A DNA stretch of 64,000 nt from Chenggangzhangella methanolivorans (GTDB lineage: Bacteria; Pseudomonadota; Alphaproteobacteria; Rhizobiales; Methylopilaceae): contig NZ_CP081869.1 in assembly GCF_019797865.1 (NCBI RefSeq), forward strand, positions 4,540,501 through 4,604,500, written 5' to 3'. Position numbers and translations under genes: made by a program. Below are positions 22,291 to 31,110 of the stretch, one piece after another; the first letter of the stretch is position 1, and every line of letters starts with the position of its first letter. The notes under the pieces were generated by a model. That model saw nothing but the letters and a program-made list of their open reading frames with translations, had not been told where the DNA came from and ran no database searches.

Positions 22291-23280
22291 TCATCCCCAG
22301 AGCTTTGGGTCCGGCGGGCTCATCAGGCTGCCGTCATAGACGAGGCCGTGCTCCCGATCGCGCGCGAGCAAAAGCGGGCCGTCGAGGTCGACCACGCTCG
22401 CTGTCTGCGCGACGAGGACCGCGGGCGCCATGGCGAGCGAGGAGGCCAGCATGCAGCCGACCATCAGCGAAAGACCGGCGTCCTGCGCCTCCTTCGCGAA
22501 GGCGAGCGCCTCGGTGAGGCCGCCCGTCTTGTCGAGCTTGAGGTTGACGGCGTCGTAGCGCCCGATCAGGCGCGCGAGGCTCGCGCGGTCATGCGCGCTC
22601 TCGTCGGCGCAGACCGCGATCGGGCGTTCGACCCGGGCGAGGATCTCGTCGTCGTCGGCCGGAAGCGGCTGCTCGACCAGCGTCACGCGCGCGGCTGCGC
22701 AGGCCGAAAGGTTCGTTGCGAGCGCTTCTCCCGTCCAGCCTTCGTTGGCGTCGACGATGAGTTCGGCCGAGGGCGCGGCGGCTCGCACCGCCGCGATCCG
22801 CTCGGGGTCGCGGCCATCGCTTCCGCCGAGCTTCACCTTGAGCAGCGGCCGCGACGCCGCCTTGGCGGCGGCCTCCGCCATGGCTTCGGGAGCGCCGAGC
22901 GAGAGCGTGTAGGCGGTGACAAGCGGCTTCGGCTCCGGCAGGCCGGCGAGCGCCGCGACGCTCGTCCCGGCGCGCTTGGCCTCGAGATCCCAGAATGCGC
23001 AGTCGAGCGCGTTGCGCGCCGCGCCGGCGTGAAGTCGCGCCTGCAGGCCCGGGCGATCGAGCCCGGCGGCGATCTCGCCCGCGAGCGCGTCGATCTCGGC
23101 CTTCACGCCCTCCGGCGTCTCGCCGTAGCGCGGATAGGGCCGACACTCGCCGCGGCCGCGATGGGCGCCGTCGGCAAGCTCCGCCACCACCGTCACGATT
23201 TCGGTGACGGCGCCGCGGGCGATCGTGAAGGCTCCGGCGACGGGCCAGCGTTCGATGCGGCAGGAGAGGGCGACGGGCAT
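22291..23280 (-). CDS. dgcA: DgcA-type dipeptide epimerase/N-acetyl-D-glutamate racemase (enolase superfamily)
   Basis: About 329 residues. The capping domain carries GRGECRPYPRYGET; the barrel holds the catalytic KVKLGG lysine pair, metal ligands DANEGW, VEQPL and CADES, and the opposite lysine NLKLDKTGG. This is the L-Ala-D/L-Glu epimerase group. Because a DgcN homologue is encoded 1.1 kb away, I prefer DgcA, which racemises N-acetyl-D-glutamate in D-glutamate catabolism. An alternative is murein-peptide epimerisation. The start at ATG 23280 gives the standard short N terminus MPVALSCRIERWPVAG. Confidence 0.82.
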   Translation of the reverse strand: MPVALSCRIERWPVAGAFTIARGAVTEIVTVVAELADGAHRGRGECRPYPRYGETPEGVKAEIDALAGEIAAGLDRPGLQARLHAGAARNALDCAFWDLEAKRAGTSVAALAGLPEPKPLVTAYTLSLGAPEAMAEAAAKAASRPLLKVKLGGSDGRDPERIAAVRAAAPSAELIVDANEGWTGEALATNLSACAAARVTLVEQPLPADDDEILARVERPIAVCADESAHDRASLARLIGRYDAVNLKLDKTGGLTEALAFAKEAQDAGLSLMVGCMLASSLAMAPAVLVAQTASVVDLDGPLLLARDREHGLVYDGSLMSPPDPKLWG

Positions 23281-23507
23281 GGCGATCCGGGTCCGCTTCG
23301 GTTCGGGACAGGCGCGTCCCGGCCTGAAAGCCTTACCGGCTGCGGCCGCGCGACTGAACCCCGATCGCGGCGTCTTCCGGGTCTGGAAAATTCCGCGCCG
23401 CGAGGCGATGGTCGCCGCCACCCGTCCGACCCGGAGGTCTCGCCATCGCCCTCGTCTGGAAGATCCTGATCGGACTGGGCGCGATCTACGCGGCCGTCTG
23501 CCTCTTC

Positions 23508-24242
23508 ATGGTGCTGGCGCAGGACCGCCTGACCTTCCATCCGCGCGGCGAGATGGGGCCGCCGGCCGCCTTCGGGCTCGACGACTTCCAGCGCGTGACG
23601 TTCCGCACGGACGACGGCGTCGATCTCGTCGGCTGGCTGCACGAGGCCGCGAAAAACGACAAGGCGATCCTCTATTTCTACGGCAACGCCGACGCGCTGC
23701 CGCCTTATGCCGGCTTCTTCCGGGCTCTGGCGGAGGCCGGCTACACGGTGCTCGGGGTCAATTATCGCGGCTATGGCGGCTCCGCCGGCTCCCCCTCCGA
23801 GGCCGGTCTCTACAAGGACGCCGACGCCGCGCTCGCCTTCCTCACGCAGCGCGTTCCGTCCGAGCGCGTGACGGTGATGGGCCGCTCGCTCGGCTCCGGG
23901 GTCGCGGTGGATCTTGCGGCGCGCAACTCCGTCAGGTCGCTTGTGCTGATCTCGCCCTTCACGTCGGTGACCGACGTCGCGGCTGAGATCTACTGGTTCC
24001 TGCCGGTGCGGCTTCTCGCTGGGGGGCGGTTCGATTCGCTCGCTGACATCCGCAAGGTCTCGGCCCCGATCCTGATGCTTCACGGCGACCGGGACACGCT
24101 CATCGCGCCCGAGCAGGCGCGGCGGCTCCTTGCGGCCGCGAACGAGCCGAAGCGCCTCGAGATCCTCGAAGGCGCCGACCATATCGGGATCGATTTCGAC
24201 CGCGTGTTCCGCTCGCTCGTCGCGTTCGAGCGCGGACGCTGA
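23508..24242 (+). CDS. Alpha/beta hydrolase (membrane-anchored, BEM46-like)
   Basis: At least 244 residues. The fold is clear: ILYFYGNADALPPYA (oxyanion side), GVNYRGYGGSAGSPSE, nucleophile elbow GRSLGSGVA, and LMLHGDRDTLI then EGADH for the catalytic Asp and His. The same frame is open upstream and encodes a hydrophobic anchor (VWKILIGLGAIYAAVCLF) from about 23445, where GGAGGT is followed seven bases later by ATC instead of ATG. The annotated ATG 23508 cuts this anchor, so the true start is probably 23445 with a changed or misread start codon. It sits between dgcA and dgcN on the opposite strand. Substrate unknown. Confidence 0.8.
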   Translation: MVLAQDRLTFHPRGEMGPPAAFGLDDFQRVTFRTDDGVDLVGWLHEAAKNDKAILYFYGNADALPPYAGFFRALAEAGYTVLGVNYRGYGGSAGSPSEAGLYKDADAALAFLTQRVPSERVTVMGRSLGSGVAVDLAARNSVRSLVLISPFTSVTDVAAEIYWFLPVRLLAGGRFDSLADIRKVSAPILMLHGDRDTLIAPEQARRLLAAANEPKRLEILEGADHIGIDFDRVFRSLVAFERGR

Positions 24243-24281
24243 CGAAGCGACGAGTAAGGGTAAGGCGCCCCGAACGTTGGC

Positions 24282-24380
24282 GGTCATCCCGGCCGAAGAG
24301 CCGGGATCCAGACGCGCCGACGTCGCCGACCTCACGCGCCGTCTCGGTTCTGGATCCCGGCATGAAGCCGGGATGACGGC
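24282..24380. repeat. Palindromic repeat, family A variant
   Basis: GGTCATCCCGGC-cgaa-GCCGGGATCCAGA at one end and TCTGGATCCCGGC-atga-GCCGGGATGACGGC at the other; each end is a hairpin and both form a long inverted pair. It lies between convergent genes and could also serve as a bidirectional terminator. Confidence 0.7.
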
Positions 24381-24411
24381 TGTGGTCGTTCGGACCGCCC
24401 GCTCCAAAACC

Positions 24412-25419
24412 TCAGCCGAACTCCGCGATCAGCCGGTCCACGATCGGCCCGGCGCCAAAGCGCACCGGGTCCGTCGCCGGGAGGCCATGGTCGGCCGCCG
24501 CCTTGTCGATCACCGCGCGGGCCTCGTCTTCGGAGAGCGCGGAGCTGTTGATCGCGATCCCGACGCAGCGGATGTCCGGATTGGTGAGCCGCCCGGCCGA
24601 GACCGTCGCCTCGATCACCTGCGCGATCGAGGGCAGGGGCGTCGCGACCCCGCGCATGTTGGTTCGGGTCGGCTCGTGGCAAACCACGAAGGCGTCGGGC
24701 TGGCTGCCGTGCAGCAGGCCGAGCGTCACGCCGGCGAAGGAGGGGTGGAACAACGAGCCCTGGCCCTCCACCACGTCCCAGTGGTCCTCGGCGGCCGCCG
24801 GCGTCAGCCATTCGGCGGCGCCGGCGATGAAGTCCGCCACCACCGCGTCGATCGCCACGCCCCGGCCGGCGATCAGCACGCCGGTCTGGCCCGTCGCGCG
24901 GAATTCGGCGTCGAGCCCGCGGGCCTGCATCTCGGCCTCGAGAGCGAGGGCTGCGTATTTCTTGCCGACCGAACAATCTGTGCCGACCGTGAGGATGCGC
25001 TTGCCCGGCCGCCTGGCGCCCTTGCCGGTCGCGAAGCGCTCGCTCGAATGGCGGACGTCGAACAGGCTCCGGCCGTTGGCCTTCGCGGCCTCGGCCACCC
25101 GCGGGATGTCGCCGAGCCGCATGTGGAGGCCGCTCGCGACGTCCATTCCCGAGTCGAGCGCCTCGACGATCACGTCGACCCAATGGTCGGGCAGCATGCC
25201 GCCGGCGTTGACGACGCCGATCACAAAGGTCTTTGCTCCCGCCGCGACCGCTCCGGCGACGTCGAGATCCTCGAGGCCGACATCGGCCCCGCAACCCTCC
25301 ATCCGCATCTGGCCCACGCACCAGTCGCGCCGCCAGTCGACAACGCCCGACGCCGTCTTGGCCGCGAGCTGGTCCGGGGCGTCGCCCAGAAACAACAGGT
25401 AGGGCTTCGTGATCTCCAA
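24412..25419 (-). CDS. dgcN: DgcN-type D-glutamate N-acetyltransferase (DUF1611)
   Basis: A 335-residue DUF1611 protein with an N-terminal Rossmann-like part (ITKPYLLFLGDAPDQLAAKT) and a P-loop-like C-terminal part with TVGTDCSVGKKYAALALE, RATGQTG, DHWDVVEGQGSLFHPSFAGVTLGLL and CHEPTRTNMRG. In the DgcN-DgcA pathway this enzyme acetylates D-glutamate and DgcA then inverts it. The two genes are on the same strand here but an opposite-strand hydrolase gene lies between them, so they need separate promoters. Older annotations call this family a putative NAD-dependent epimerase. Confidence 0.85.
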   Translation of the reverse strand: MEITKPYLLFLGDAPDQLAAKTASGVVDWRRDWCVGQMRMEGCGADVGLEDLDVAGAVAAGAKTFVIGVVNAGGMLPDHWVDVIVEALDSGMDVASGLHMRLGDIPRVAEAAKANGRSLFDVRHSSERFATGKGARRPGKRILTVGTDCSVGKKYAALALEAEMQARGLDAEFRATGQTGVLIAGRGVAIDAVVADFIAGAAEWLTPAAAEDHWDVVEGQGSLFHPSFAGVTLGLLHGSQPDAFVVCHEPTRTNMRGVATPLPSIAQVIEATVSAGRLTNPDIRCVGIAINSSALSEDEARAVIDKAAADHGLPATDPVRFGAGPIVDRLIAEFG

Positions 25420-25533
25420 TGCGCGTCTCCGATGCCGCTTCGCCTCGACAGGCCTCTAAAGCACTGAATATTAGGACGCGATCTGCCCCGACAAGCCGCT
25501 CGCTCGCACCGGAGTTCACGGACCTCATCCCGC

Positions 25534-26679
25534 GTGGCCATTGAGACAGACGTCGCCGACCTGAAGGTCGAGGCCTTCGACGAAGGCCTCGTGCTGACGC
25601 CGCTCGGGCCCTGGACGGCGCAGACCGGCGACGGTCTGGAGACCCGAATCGATCGACTCGACCTGTCGGGCGTGTCGGGCCGGCGCGTCGCGATCGACAT
25701 GGGCGAGATCGAACGCCTCGACACCGTCGGGGCCCTGCTGCTCGAACGCCTGAGGGGCGCGGCCGAGGCCGCCGGAGCCTCGTCGGATTTCTTCGACGCC
25801 CGCCCGCAGCACGAGCGCCTGATGACGGCGCTGCGCGAGCACGGCAAGGAGCCGCCGGTCGCGCTCAAGAAGCCGATCTGGCCGGTCGCCTTCGTGGAGG
25901 GGATCGGCCGCAGCGTCTGCGAGATCGGCGACGACGTGTCGCGCGGCCTTGGCTTCCTCGGCGCCGTGGTCGCGGTCTCGGGCCGGCTCGCGCTCACGCC
26001 CTGGCGATTCCGCTTCACCTCGACGATCCACCACCTCGACCGGGTCGGCGTCGGCGCGGTTCCGATCATCGCGCTGATCTCGTTCCTGGTCGGCGCAATC
26101 GTCGCGCAGCAGTCGATCTTCCAGCTCAAGAACTTCGGCGCGACTTTGTTCGTGGTCGACCTGCTCGGCATTCTGGTGCTGCGCGAACTCGGCGTGCTGC
26201 TGACCGCGATCATGATCGCGGGCCGCTCGGGCTCGGCCTTCACCGCCGAGATCGGCTCGATGAAGATGCGCGAGGAGATCGACGCGCTGAAGACCATGGG
26301 GCTCGATTCGATCGAGATCCTGGCGCTTCCGCGCCTCGTCGCGCTCGTCATCGCGCTGCCGATGCTGTCCTTCATCGCCTCGATGGCCGCGCTCCTCGGG
26401 GGCGGGCTGGTGGCCTGGGTCTATGGCGACATCACCCCGGTCACCTTCCTGCAGCGCCTCAAGGACGCGCTGACGCTGCAGACCTTCATGGTCGGGCTCA
26501 TCAAGGCGCCGTTCATGGCGATCGTGATCGGCCTCATCGCCTGCACCGAGGGCATGAAGGTCGAGGGCTCGGCGGAATCGCTCGGCTCCCGCACCACGGC
26601 CTCGGTCGTGAAGGCGATCTTCGTCGTCATCGTTCTCGACGGCGTCTTCGCCATGTTCTTCGCCGGCATGGGGATCTGA
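25534..26679 (+). CDS. mlaE: MlaE-type lipid ABC transporter permease with N-terminal STAS-like domain
   Basis: About 381 residues. Residues 1-115 look like a STAS domain (VAIDMGEIERLDTVGALLLERL). The permease part follows with a periplasm-facing loop and four to five membrane segments: VGAVPIIALISFLVGAIVAQQ, FVVDLLGILVLRELGVLLTAIM, then AGRSGSAFTAEIGSMKMREEIDALKTMG, the coupling motif of MlaE. It begins a four-gene operon with ATPase, MCE protein and lipoprotein. The start is GTG 25534. The substrate is presumably phospholipid moved between inner and outer membrane. Confidence 0.92.
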   Translation: MAIETDVADLKVEAFDEGLVLTPLGPWTAQTGDGLETRIDRLDLSGVSGRRVAIDMGEIERLDTVGALLLERLRGAAEAAGASSDFFDARPQHERLMTALREHGKEPPVALKKPIWPVAFVEGIGRSVCEIGDDVSRGLGFLGAVVAVSGRLALTPWRFRFTSTIHHLDRVGVGAVPIIALISFLVGAIVAQQSIFQLKNFGATLFVVDLLGILVLRELGVLLTAIMIAGRSGSAFTAEIGSMKMREEIDALKTMGLDSIEILALPRLVALVIALPMLSFIASMAALLGGGLVAWVYGDITPVTFLQRLKDALTLQTFMVGLIKAPFMAIVIGLIACTEGMKVEGSAESLGSRTTASVVKAIFVVIVLDGVFAMFFAGMGI

Positions 26680-26681
26680 CG

Positions 26682-27488
<807 letters not shown>

Positions 27489-27508
27489 GCGTGGGAGAGT
27501 AGAAGACC

Positions 27509-29089
27509 ATGGAAACCCGCGCCAACCACGTCGTCGTCGGAGCCTTCACGCTGCTCGTGGTCGCCTGCGCCTTCGGCTTCGTCTGGTGGTTCGCCGCCGC
27601 AGGCCAAAGCCGCGAGCGCGCGATCTACCGCGTGCAGTTCGAGGGCGCGGTTTCGGGGCTGACGCCCGGCTCCGGCGTGCTGTTCAACGGCATCCGGGTC
27701 GGCGACGTCACCAATCTGAACTTCGATCCGCAGGACCCGGCCAAGGTCGTGGCGCGCGTCGAGGTGTTCAAGAACACCCCGATCCGCACCGACACCCGCG
27801 CCCGCCTCGAAATGACGGGTCTGACCGGCGGCGCCGTCATCCAGCTCACCGGCGGCTCGCAGACGGCGGAAAGCTTCCCGCTGGTGACGACCGAGTCGGG
27901 CGACCCCAACAACGCCCCGATCCTCGTCGCGGAGGCTTCCGCCTTCCAGGACATCCTGGAAGGCGCGCGCAACGTGCTGCAGCAGGCGCAGACCACCTTC
28001 GGCGACATCCAGGGGCTGGTCGGCAATTCGCGCGGCTCGATCGAGCGCTCGCTGCAGAACGTCGAGCAGTTCACCGCGGCGCTCGCGGCCAATTCCGACG
28101 ACCTCAAGAGCTTCATGCAGAACACGGGCGTGGCGGCGCGCCAGATCGGCAACCTCGCCGACAATCTGGTGCCGCTCGTCACCGACGTGCAGAACCTCGT
28201 GCGCGCCGTCGACGTCAACAAGGTCGACCAGACCATGACCAATGCGGTCGCGTTCACGGACTCGCTGCGCAAGGCGGGGCCGGACGTCGAGAAGGCGATG
28301 GCGCAGGTCGCCGGCCTCGCCGAGCAGCTCCGCGGCTCCGGCCAGAAGGTCGACGAGGTGCTGAGCCGCGTTCAGGGCATCGTCGCGGCGGTGGAGCCGA
28401 GGACCGTCAACGCCGCCGTCGAGCGCTTCAACCAGGTGCTTCAGTCGGTCGATCCGGCGAAGGTGAACTCCACCATCGCCTCGATCGAGGAGGCCTCGCG
28501 CAGCGCCAACCGCACCATCCAGGCGATCGACCCGGAGAAGATCAACCGTGCGGTCGACGGCTTCTCGGGCCTGATGACCTCGATCGACGGCCCGACCATC
28601 AACCGCACCATCGCGAGCATCGACCGGGCGGTCTCGGCCGTCGACGGCGACAAGGTCCGCTCCACGGTCGACAACATCAACCGCTTCGCCGAGGCGCTCG
28701 GCCGCAACAGCCAGACGGTCGACCAGATCATGGCGGACGCCAGGGGCATTTCGGGCCGCCTCACCGGCACCGCCGACAAGCTCGACTCGCTGCTCGACGA
28801 CGCCAAGAAACTCGTCGGCTCGGGCGAGGCGCAGGGCGCGATCGCCGACTTCCAGAAGACCAGCCAGGCGATCCGCGAACTCGCGCTCAAGCTCGACGGC
28901 CGCACCGCCGAGATCGCCTCCGGCATCTCGAAGCTCTCGAGCTCGGGCCAGCGCGACCTTCAGGGCTTCATCGCCGACGGCCGGCGGACCCTTAACAATC
29001 TCGATTCCGTCCTTGGGGACATCAGGCGCAATCCGCAACAGTTCCTGTTCGGGACCAAGGGCGGCGTTCCGGAGTATCGCGGCCGATGA
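27509..29089 (+). CDS. mlaD: MlaD-family MCE protein with long helical C terminus
   Basis: A 526-residue membrane-anchored protein. One membrane segment (VVGAFTLLVVACAFGFVWWFA, residues 9-29) is followed by an MCE domain (YRVQFEGAVSGLTPGSGVLFNGIRVG). About 350 residues then form a helical region with repeated units (IASIEEASRSANRTIQAIDPEKINRAV; FSGLMTSIDGPTINRTIASIDR). The protein is far longer than the 180-residue E. coli MlaD and resembles the long MCE proteins of alphaproteobacteria, where the helices probably make a periplasm-spanning tube or needle. Its stop overlaps the lipoprotein start. Confidence 0.92.
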   Translation: METRANHVVVGAFTLLVVACAFGFVWWFAAAGQSRERAIYRVQFEGAVSGLTPGSGVLFNGIRVGDVTNLNFDPQDPAKVVARVEVFKNTPIRTDTRARLEMTGLTGGAVIQLTGGSQTAESFPLVTTESGDPNNAPILVAEASAFQDILEGARNVLQQAQTTFGDIQGLVGNSRGSIERSLQNVEQFTAALAANSDDLKSFMQNTGVAARQIGNLADNLVPLVTDVQNLVRAVDVNKVDQTMTNAVAFTDSLRKAGPDVEKAMAQVAGLAEQLRGSGQKVDEVLSRVQGIVAAVEPRTVNAAVERFNQVLQSVDPAKVNSTIASIEEASRSANRTIQAIDPEKINRAVDGFSGLMTSIDGPTINRTIASIDRAVSAVDGDKVRSTVDNINRFAEALGRNSQTVDQIMADARGISGRLTGTADKLDSLLDDAKKLVGSGEAQGAIADFQKTSQAIRELALKLDGRTAEIASGISKLSSSGQRDLQGFIADGRRTLNNLDSVLGDIRRNPQQFLFGTKGGVPEYRGR

Positions 29090-29669
29090 TCACGTCTTCG
29101 CTCCGGTTCGCGGCCGTGCTCGGCGCGGCGCTTTCGCTCGCGGCCTGCTCGTCCTCCAAGCCCCCCCAGACCTTCGACCTCAACGCCCCGGCGCGGGTCG
29201 CGGCCGCCGGCGGCGTTCGCGGAAACCTGGTGGTCGCCGAGCCCGTCGCGGTCGCGACCATCGACGGCCAGCGCATCGTGGTGAAGCCGAACGCCGGCGA
29301 GGTCACGTTCCTGCCCGACGCGCAGTGGTCCGACCGGCTGCCGAAGCTCGTGCAGTCCAAGATGATCGAAGCCTACGAGAACTCCGGCCGCATGACCTCG
29401 GTCGGCCGGCCCGGCGACCGCCTCACGGTCGACTACCAGCTCGTGACCGAGATCCGCGCCTTCGAGATCGACGCCGCGACGGGGCAGGCGCGTGTCGAGA
29501 TCTCGGCCAAGTTCATCAACGACAAGACGGGGCGCATCGTCTCCGCGGCGGTGTTCCAGGCCGCGCGCCCGGTCGGCGCGATTTCCGGCGCGTCCGCGAG
29601 CCAGGCGCTCGACCAGGCGCTTTCGGAGGTTCTGACCGATCTCGCTGGCGGACGCGCCGGACCTCCTGA
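29086..29669 (+). CDS. ABC-type transport auxiliary lipoprotein (PqiC/DUF330-like), frameshifted near 29645
   Basis: About 194 residues. The signal ends in a lipobox (LSLAACSSS, Cys at residue 21). The body shows the auxiliary-lipoprotein pattern (VVAEPVAVATIDGQRIVVKP, WSDRLPKLVQSKMIEAYENSG). As given, the frame runs on without a stop into the next gene. A one-base indel near 29640-29648 puts the C terminus in the frame that reads WRTRRTS and stops at 29669, which suits the family (VLTDL followed by a Trp/Arg-rich tail). I therefore end it there and treat the fusion as artificial. It should sit on the outer membrane and dock the MCE complex. Confidence 0.8.
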
Positions 29670-29763
29670 GCCCTCTCACGCAGGCGTCATCGCCGGCGGG
29701 TTGCCGTGGGCGACCGGCGACCGACCTCACCCTCCGACGCCATTCGCGCGACGGAGGTCTTCC

Positions 29764-30111
29764 ATGCGCTCGTCCCTGAAGCTCGCGGCCTTCTCCGCCG
29801 TGATCGCGACGCCGGCTCTCGCCCATCACGGCTGGTCGGCCTACGATTCGTCCAAGGCCTTCGTCATCGAGGGGCCGGTGGTGGAGTCGTCCTATTCGAA
29901 CCCGCATGGTTCGGTGTTCCTCCAGCATGGCGGCCAGCGCTGGGAGGCGGTGCTCGCGCCGCCCTCGCGGATGAGCGCGCGCGGCCTCAAGGAGGAGGAC
30001 ATCGCGGTCGGCAAGACGGTGAAGGTCGAGGGCTACCCGTCCAACCGCACCAAGAACGAGATGCGGGTCGAGCGCATCACGGCCGGCGGCAAGACGGTCG
30101 AGCTGCGCTAG
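29764..30111 (+). CDS. DUF6152 family periplasmic protein
   Basis: A 115-residue secreted protein: signal peptide (LKLAAFSAVIATPALA) followed directly by HHGWSAYDSSKAFVIEGPV, the histidine-rich opening of the family, then NPHGSVFL, APPSRM and KTVKVEGYPS. The fold is probably a small OB-like beta barrel. GGAGG lies seven bases before ATG 29764, which supports an independent start despite the open frame from the upstream lipoprotein. It forms a pair with the DUF6644 membrane protein. Function is unknown; an N-terminal HH after cleavage could bind copper. Confidence 0.82.
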   Translation: MRSSLKLAAFSAVIATPALAHHGWSAYDSSKAFVIEGPVVESSYSNPHGSVFLQHGGQRWEAVLAPPSRMSARGLKEEDIAVGKTVKVEGYPSNRTKNEMRVERITAGGKTVELR

Positions 30112-30137
30112 AGCGCGATGCGATCTCATTCGCTCAC

Positions 30138-30234
30138 GCCGTCATGCCCGGCGACAGCCGGGCCATCACGACTTTCCGGGATCGTCGAGCTCGACGCCGA
30201 AGTCGTGGATATCCGCGAAGACGCGGGCATGACG
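30138..30234. repeat. Palindromic repeat, family A (copy 3)
   Basis: Ends CGTCATGCCCGG and GCGGGCATGACG with inner CACGACTTTCCGGGATCG and the segment AGCTCGACGCCGAAGTCGTG. It is almost identical over 90 bp to the copy at 30781. Confidence 0.8.
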
Positions 30235-30280
30235 TGGCGGTTCGTCCTGACATCATCGCGCCATCGGCAGGGACGCTGAG

Positions 30281-30775
30281 ATGGAGCAGGCCGCCCAGGC
30301 GCCCGAATGGGCGGCGGCGCTCGAGGCGACTTGGGCCGGCGTCCTCATGCGGCAGTCGGCCGTCGCCTATCCGGTCGCGAATCTCGTCCACCTGCTCGGG
30401 CTGACGCTGCTGGTCGGGCCGATCCTGCTGTTCGACCTTCGGGTGCTGGGCGTCGGCCGACGGCTCGTCGGTCTCGAGGGGCTTTCGCAGTTCGTGACGC
30501 CCTTCGCGGTCGCCGGCGCGATCCTCGCGATCGCGTCCGGCCCGCTGCTGTTCCTCGCCGACGCCAAGGCGCTTTCGACCAGCCCGACGATGATCGCCAA
30601 GCTCGCGCTCGTGGCGCTCGGCCTCCTGAACGCGCTCGCGTTCCGCCGGGCCTATGGCGACCGCCTCGTCGGCTGGGACTCAGCGCCCGCCGCGCGGGGG
30701 AGGGCCCAGGCCGCGGCCTCGATCGTGATCTGGTTCACGGTCGCAGGGCTCGGGCGGATGATCGCCTATCTGTGA
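30281..30775 (+). CDS. DUF6644 family membrane protein
   Basis: A 164-residue protein with four membrane segments (YPVANLVHLLGLTLLVGPILLF; FVTPFAVAGAILAIASGPLLFL; MIAKLALVALGLLNALAF; AASIVIWFTVAGLGRMIAYL). A histidine in the first segment (LVHLLG) is a possible heme or metal ligand. It follows the DUF6152 gene in the same direction, separated by a palindromic repeat; the two families commonly occur together. Function unknown. Confidence 0.82.
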   Translation: MEQAAQAPEWAAALEATWAGVLMRQSAVAYPVANLVHLLGLTLLVGPILLFDLRVLGVGRRLVGLEGLSQFVTPFAVAGAILAIASGPLLFLADAKALSTSPTMIAKLALVALGLLNALAFRRAYGDRLVGWDSAPAARGRAQAAASIVIWFTVAGLGRMIAYL

Positions 30776-30780
30776 GCGCC

Positions 30781-30878
30781 GCCGTCATGCCCGGCGGCGG
30801 CCGGGCCTCCACGACTTTCTGGGATCGTCGAGCTCGACGCCGAAGTCGTGGATCCCCGCGAAGACGCGGGCATGACGC
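30781..30878. repeat. Palindromic repeat, family A (copy 4)
   Basis: Nearly identical to the copy at 30138: GCCGTCATGCCCGG at one end, GCGGGCATGACGC at the other, and the same centre (GGGATCGTCGAGCTCGACGC). The short distance between the two suggests recent local duplication or transposition. Confidence 0.8.
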
Positions 30879-30889
30879 TGCACGGGCGG

Positions 30890-31010
30890 ACTGCGCGCTT
30901 TAAGACGCCGTCCATCCTCGAGCCATGAGGACTGCTCTGGTCTCTGGCGTCCAGCCCTGCCCCTCATGGCTCGAGGAGCCCGCCTTTCGCGGGCGTCTCG
31001 AAGCACGCAG
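30890..31010. repeat. Palindromic repeat, family B (diverged copy)
   Basis: ACTGCGCGCTTTAAGACGCC at the left and GGCGTCTCGAAGCACGCAG at the right, with inner CCTCGAGCCATGAGG and CCTCATGGCTCGAGG. Confidence 0.7.
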
Positions 31011-31049
31011 CTCCTTGGTCCAGCTCCATTCGCTCGCGCCGCCGCGCGC

Positions 31050-31086
31050 AAAAGAAAAGCCCGCCGGACGGTCTGTCCGGCGGGCC
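31050..31086 (-). terminator. Rho-independent terminator of the GPR-like gene
   Basis: Read leftward, arms GCCCGCCGGAC and GTCCGGCGGGC with loop AGACC are followed by TTTTCTTTT. It begins 25 bp past the stop at 31111. Confidence 0.9.
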
Positions 31087-31110
31087 TTGTTTTCAATCGA
31101 GCTGTTGGTT

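Noticed and set aside
29086..30111. A natural fusion of the transport lipoprotein and the DUF6152 protein
   Set aside because: The second protein has its own GGAGG site and signal peptide, and a one-base correction gives the lipoprotein a normal C terminus and stop at 29669.
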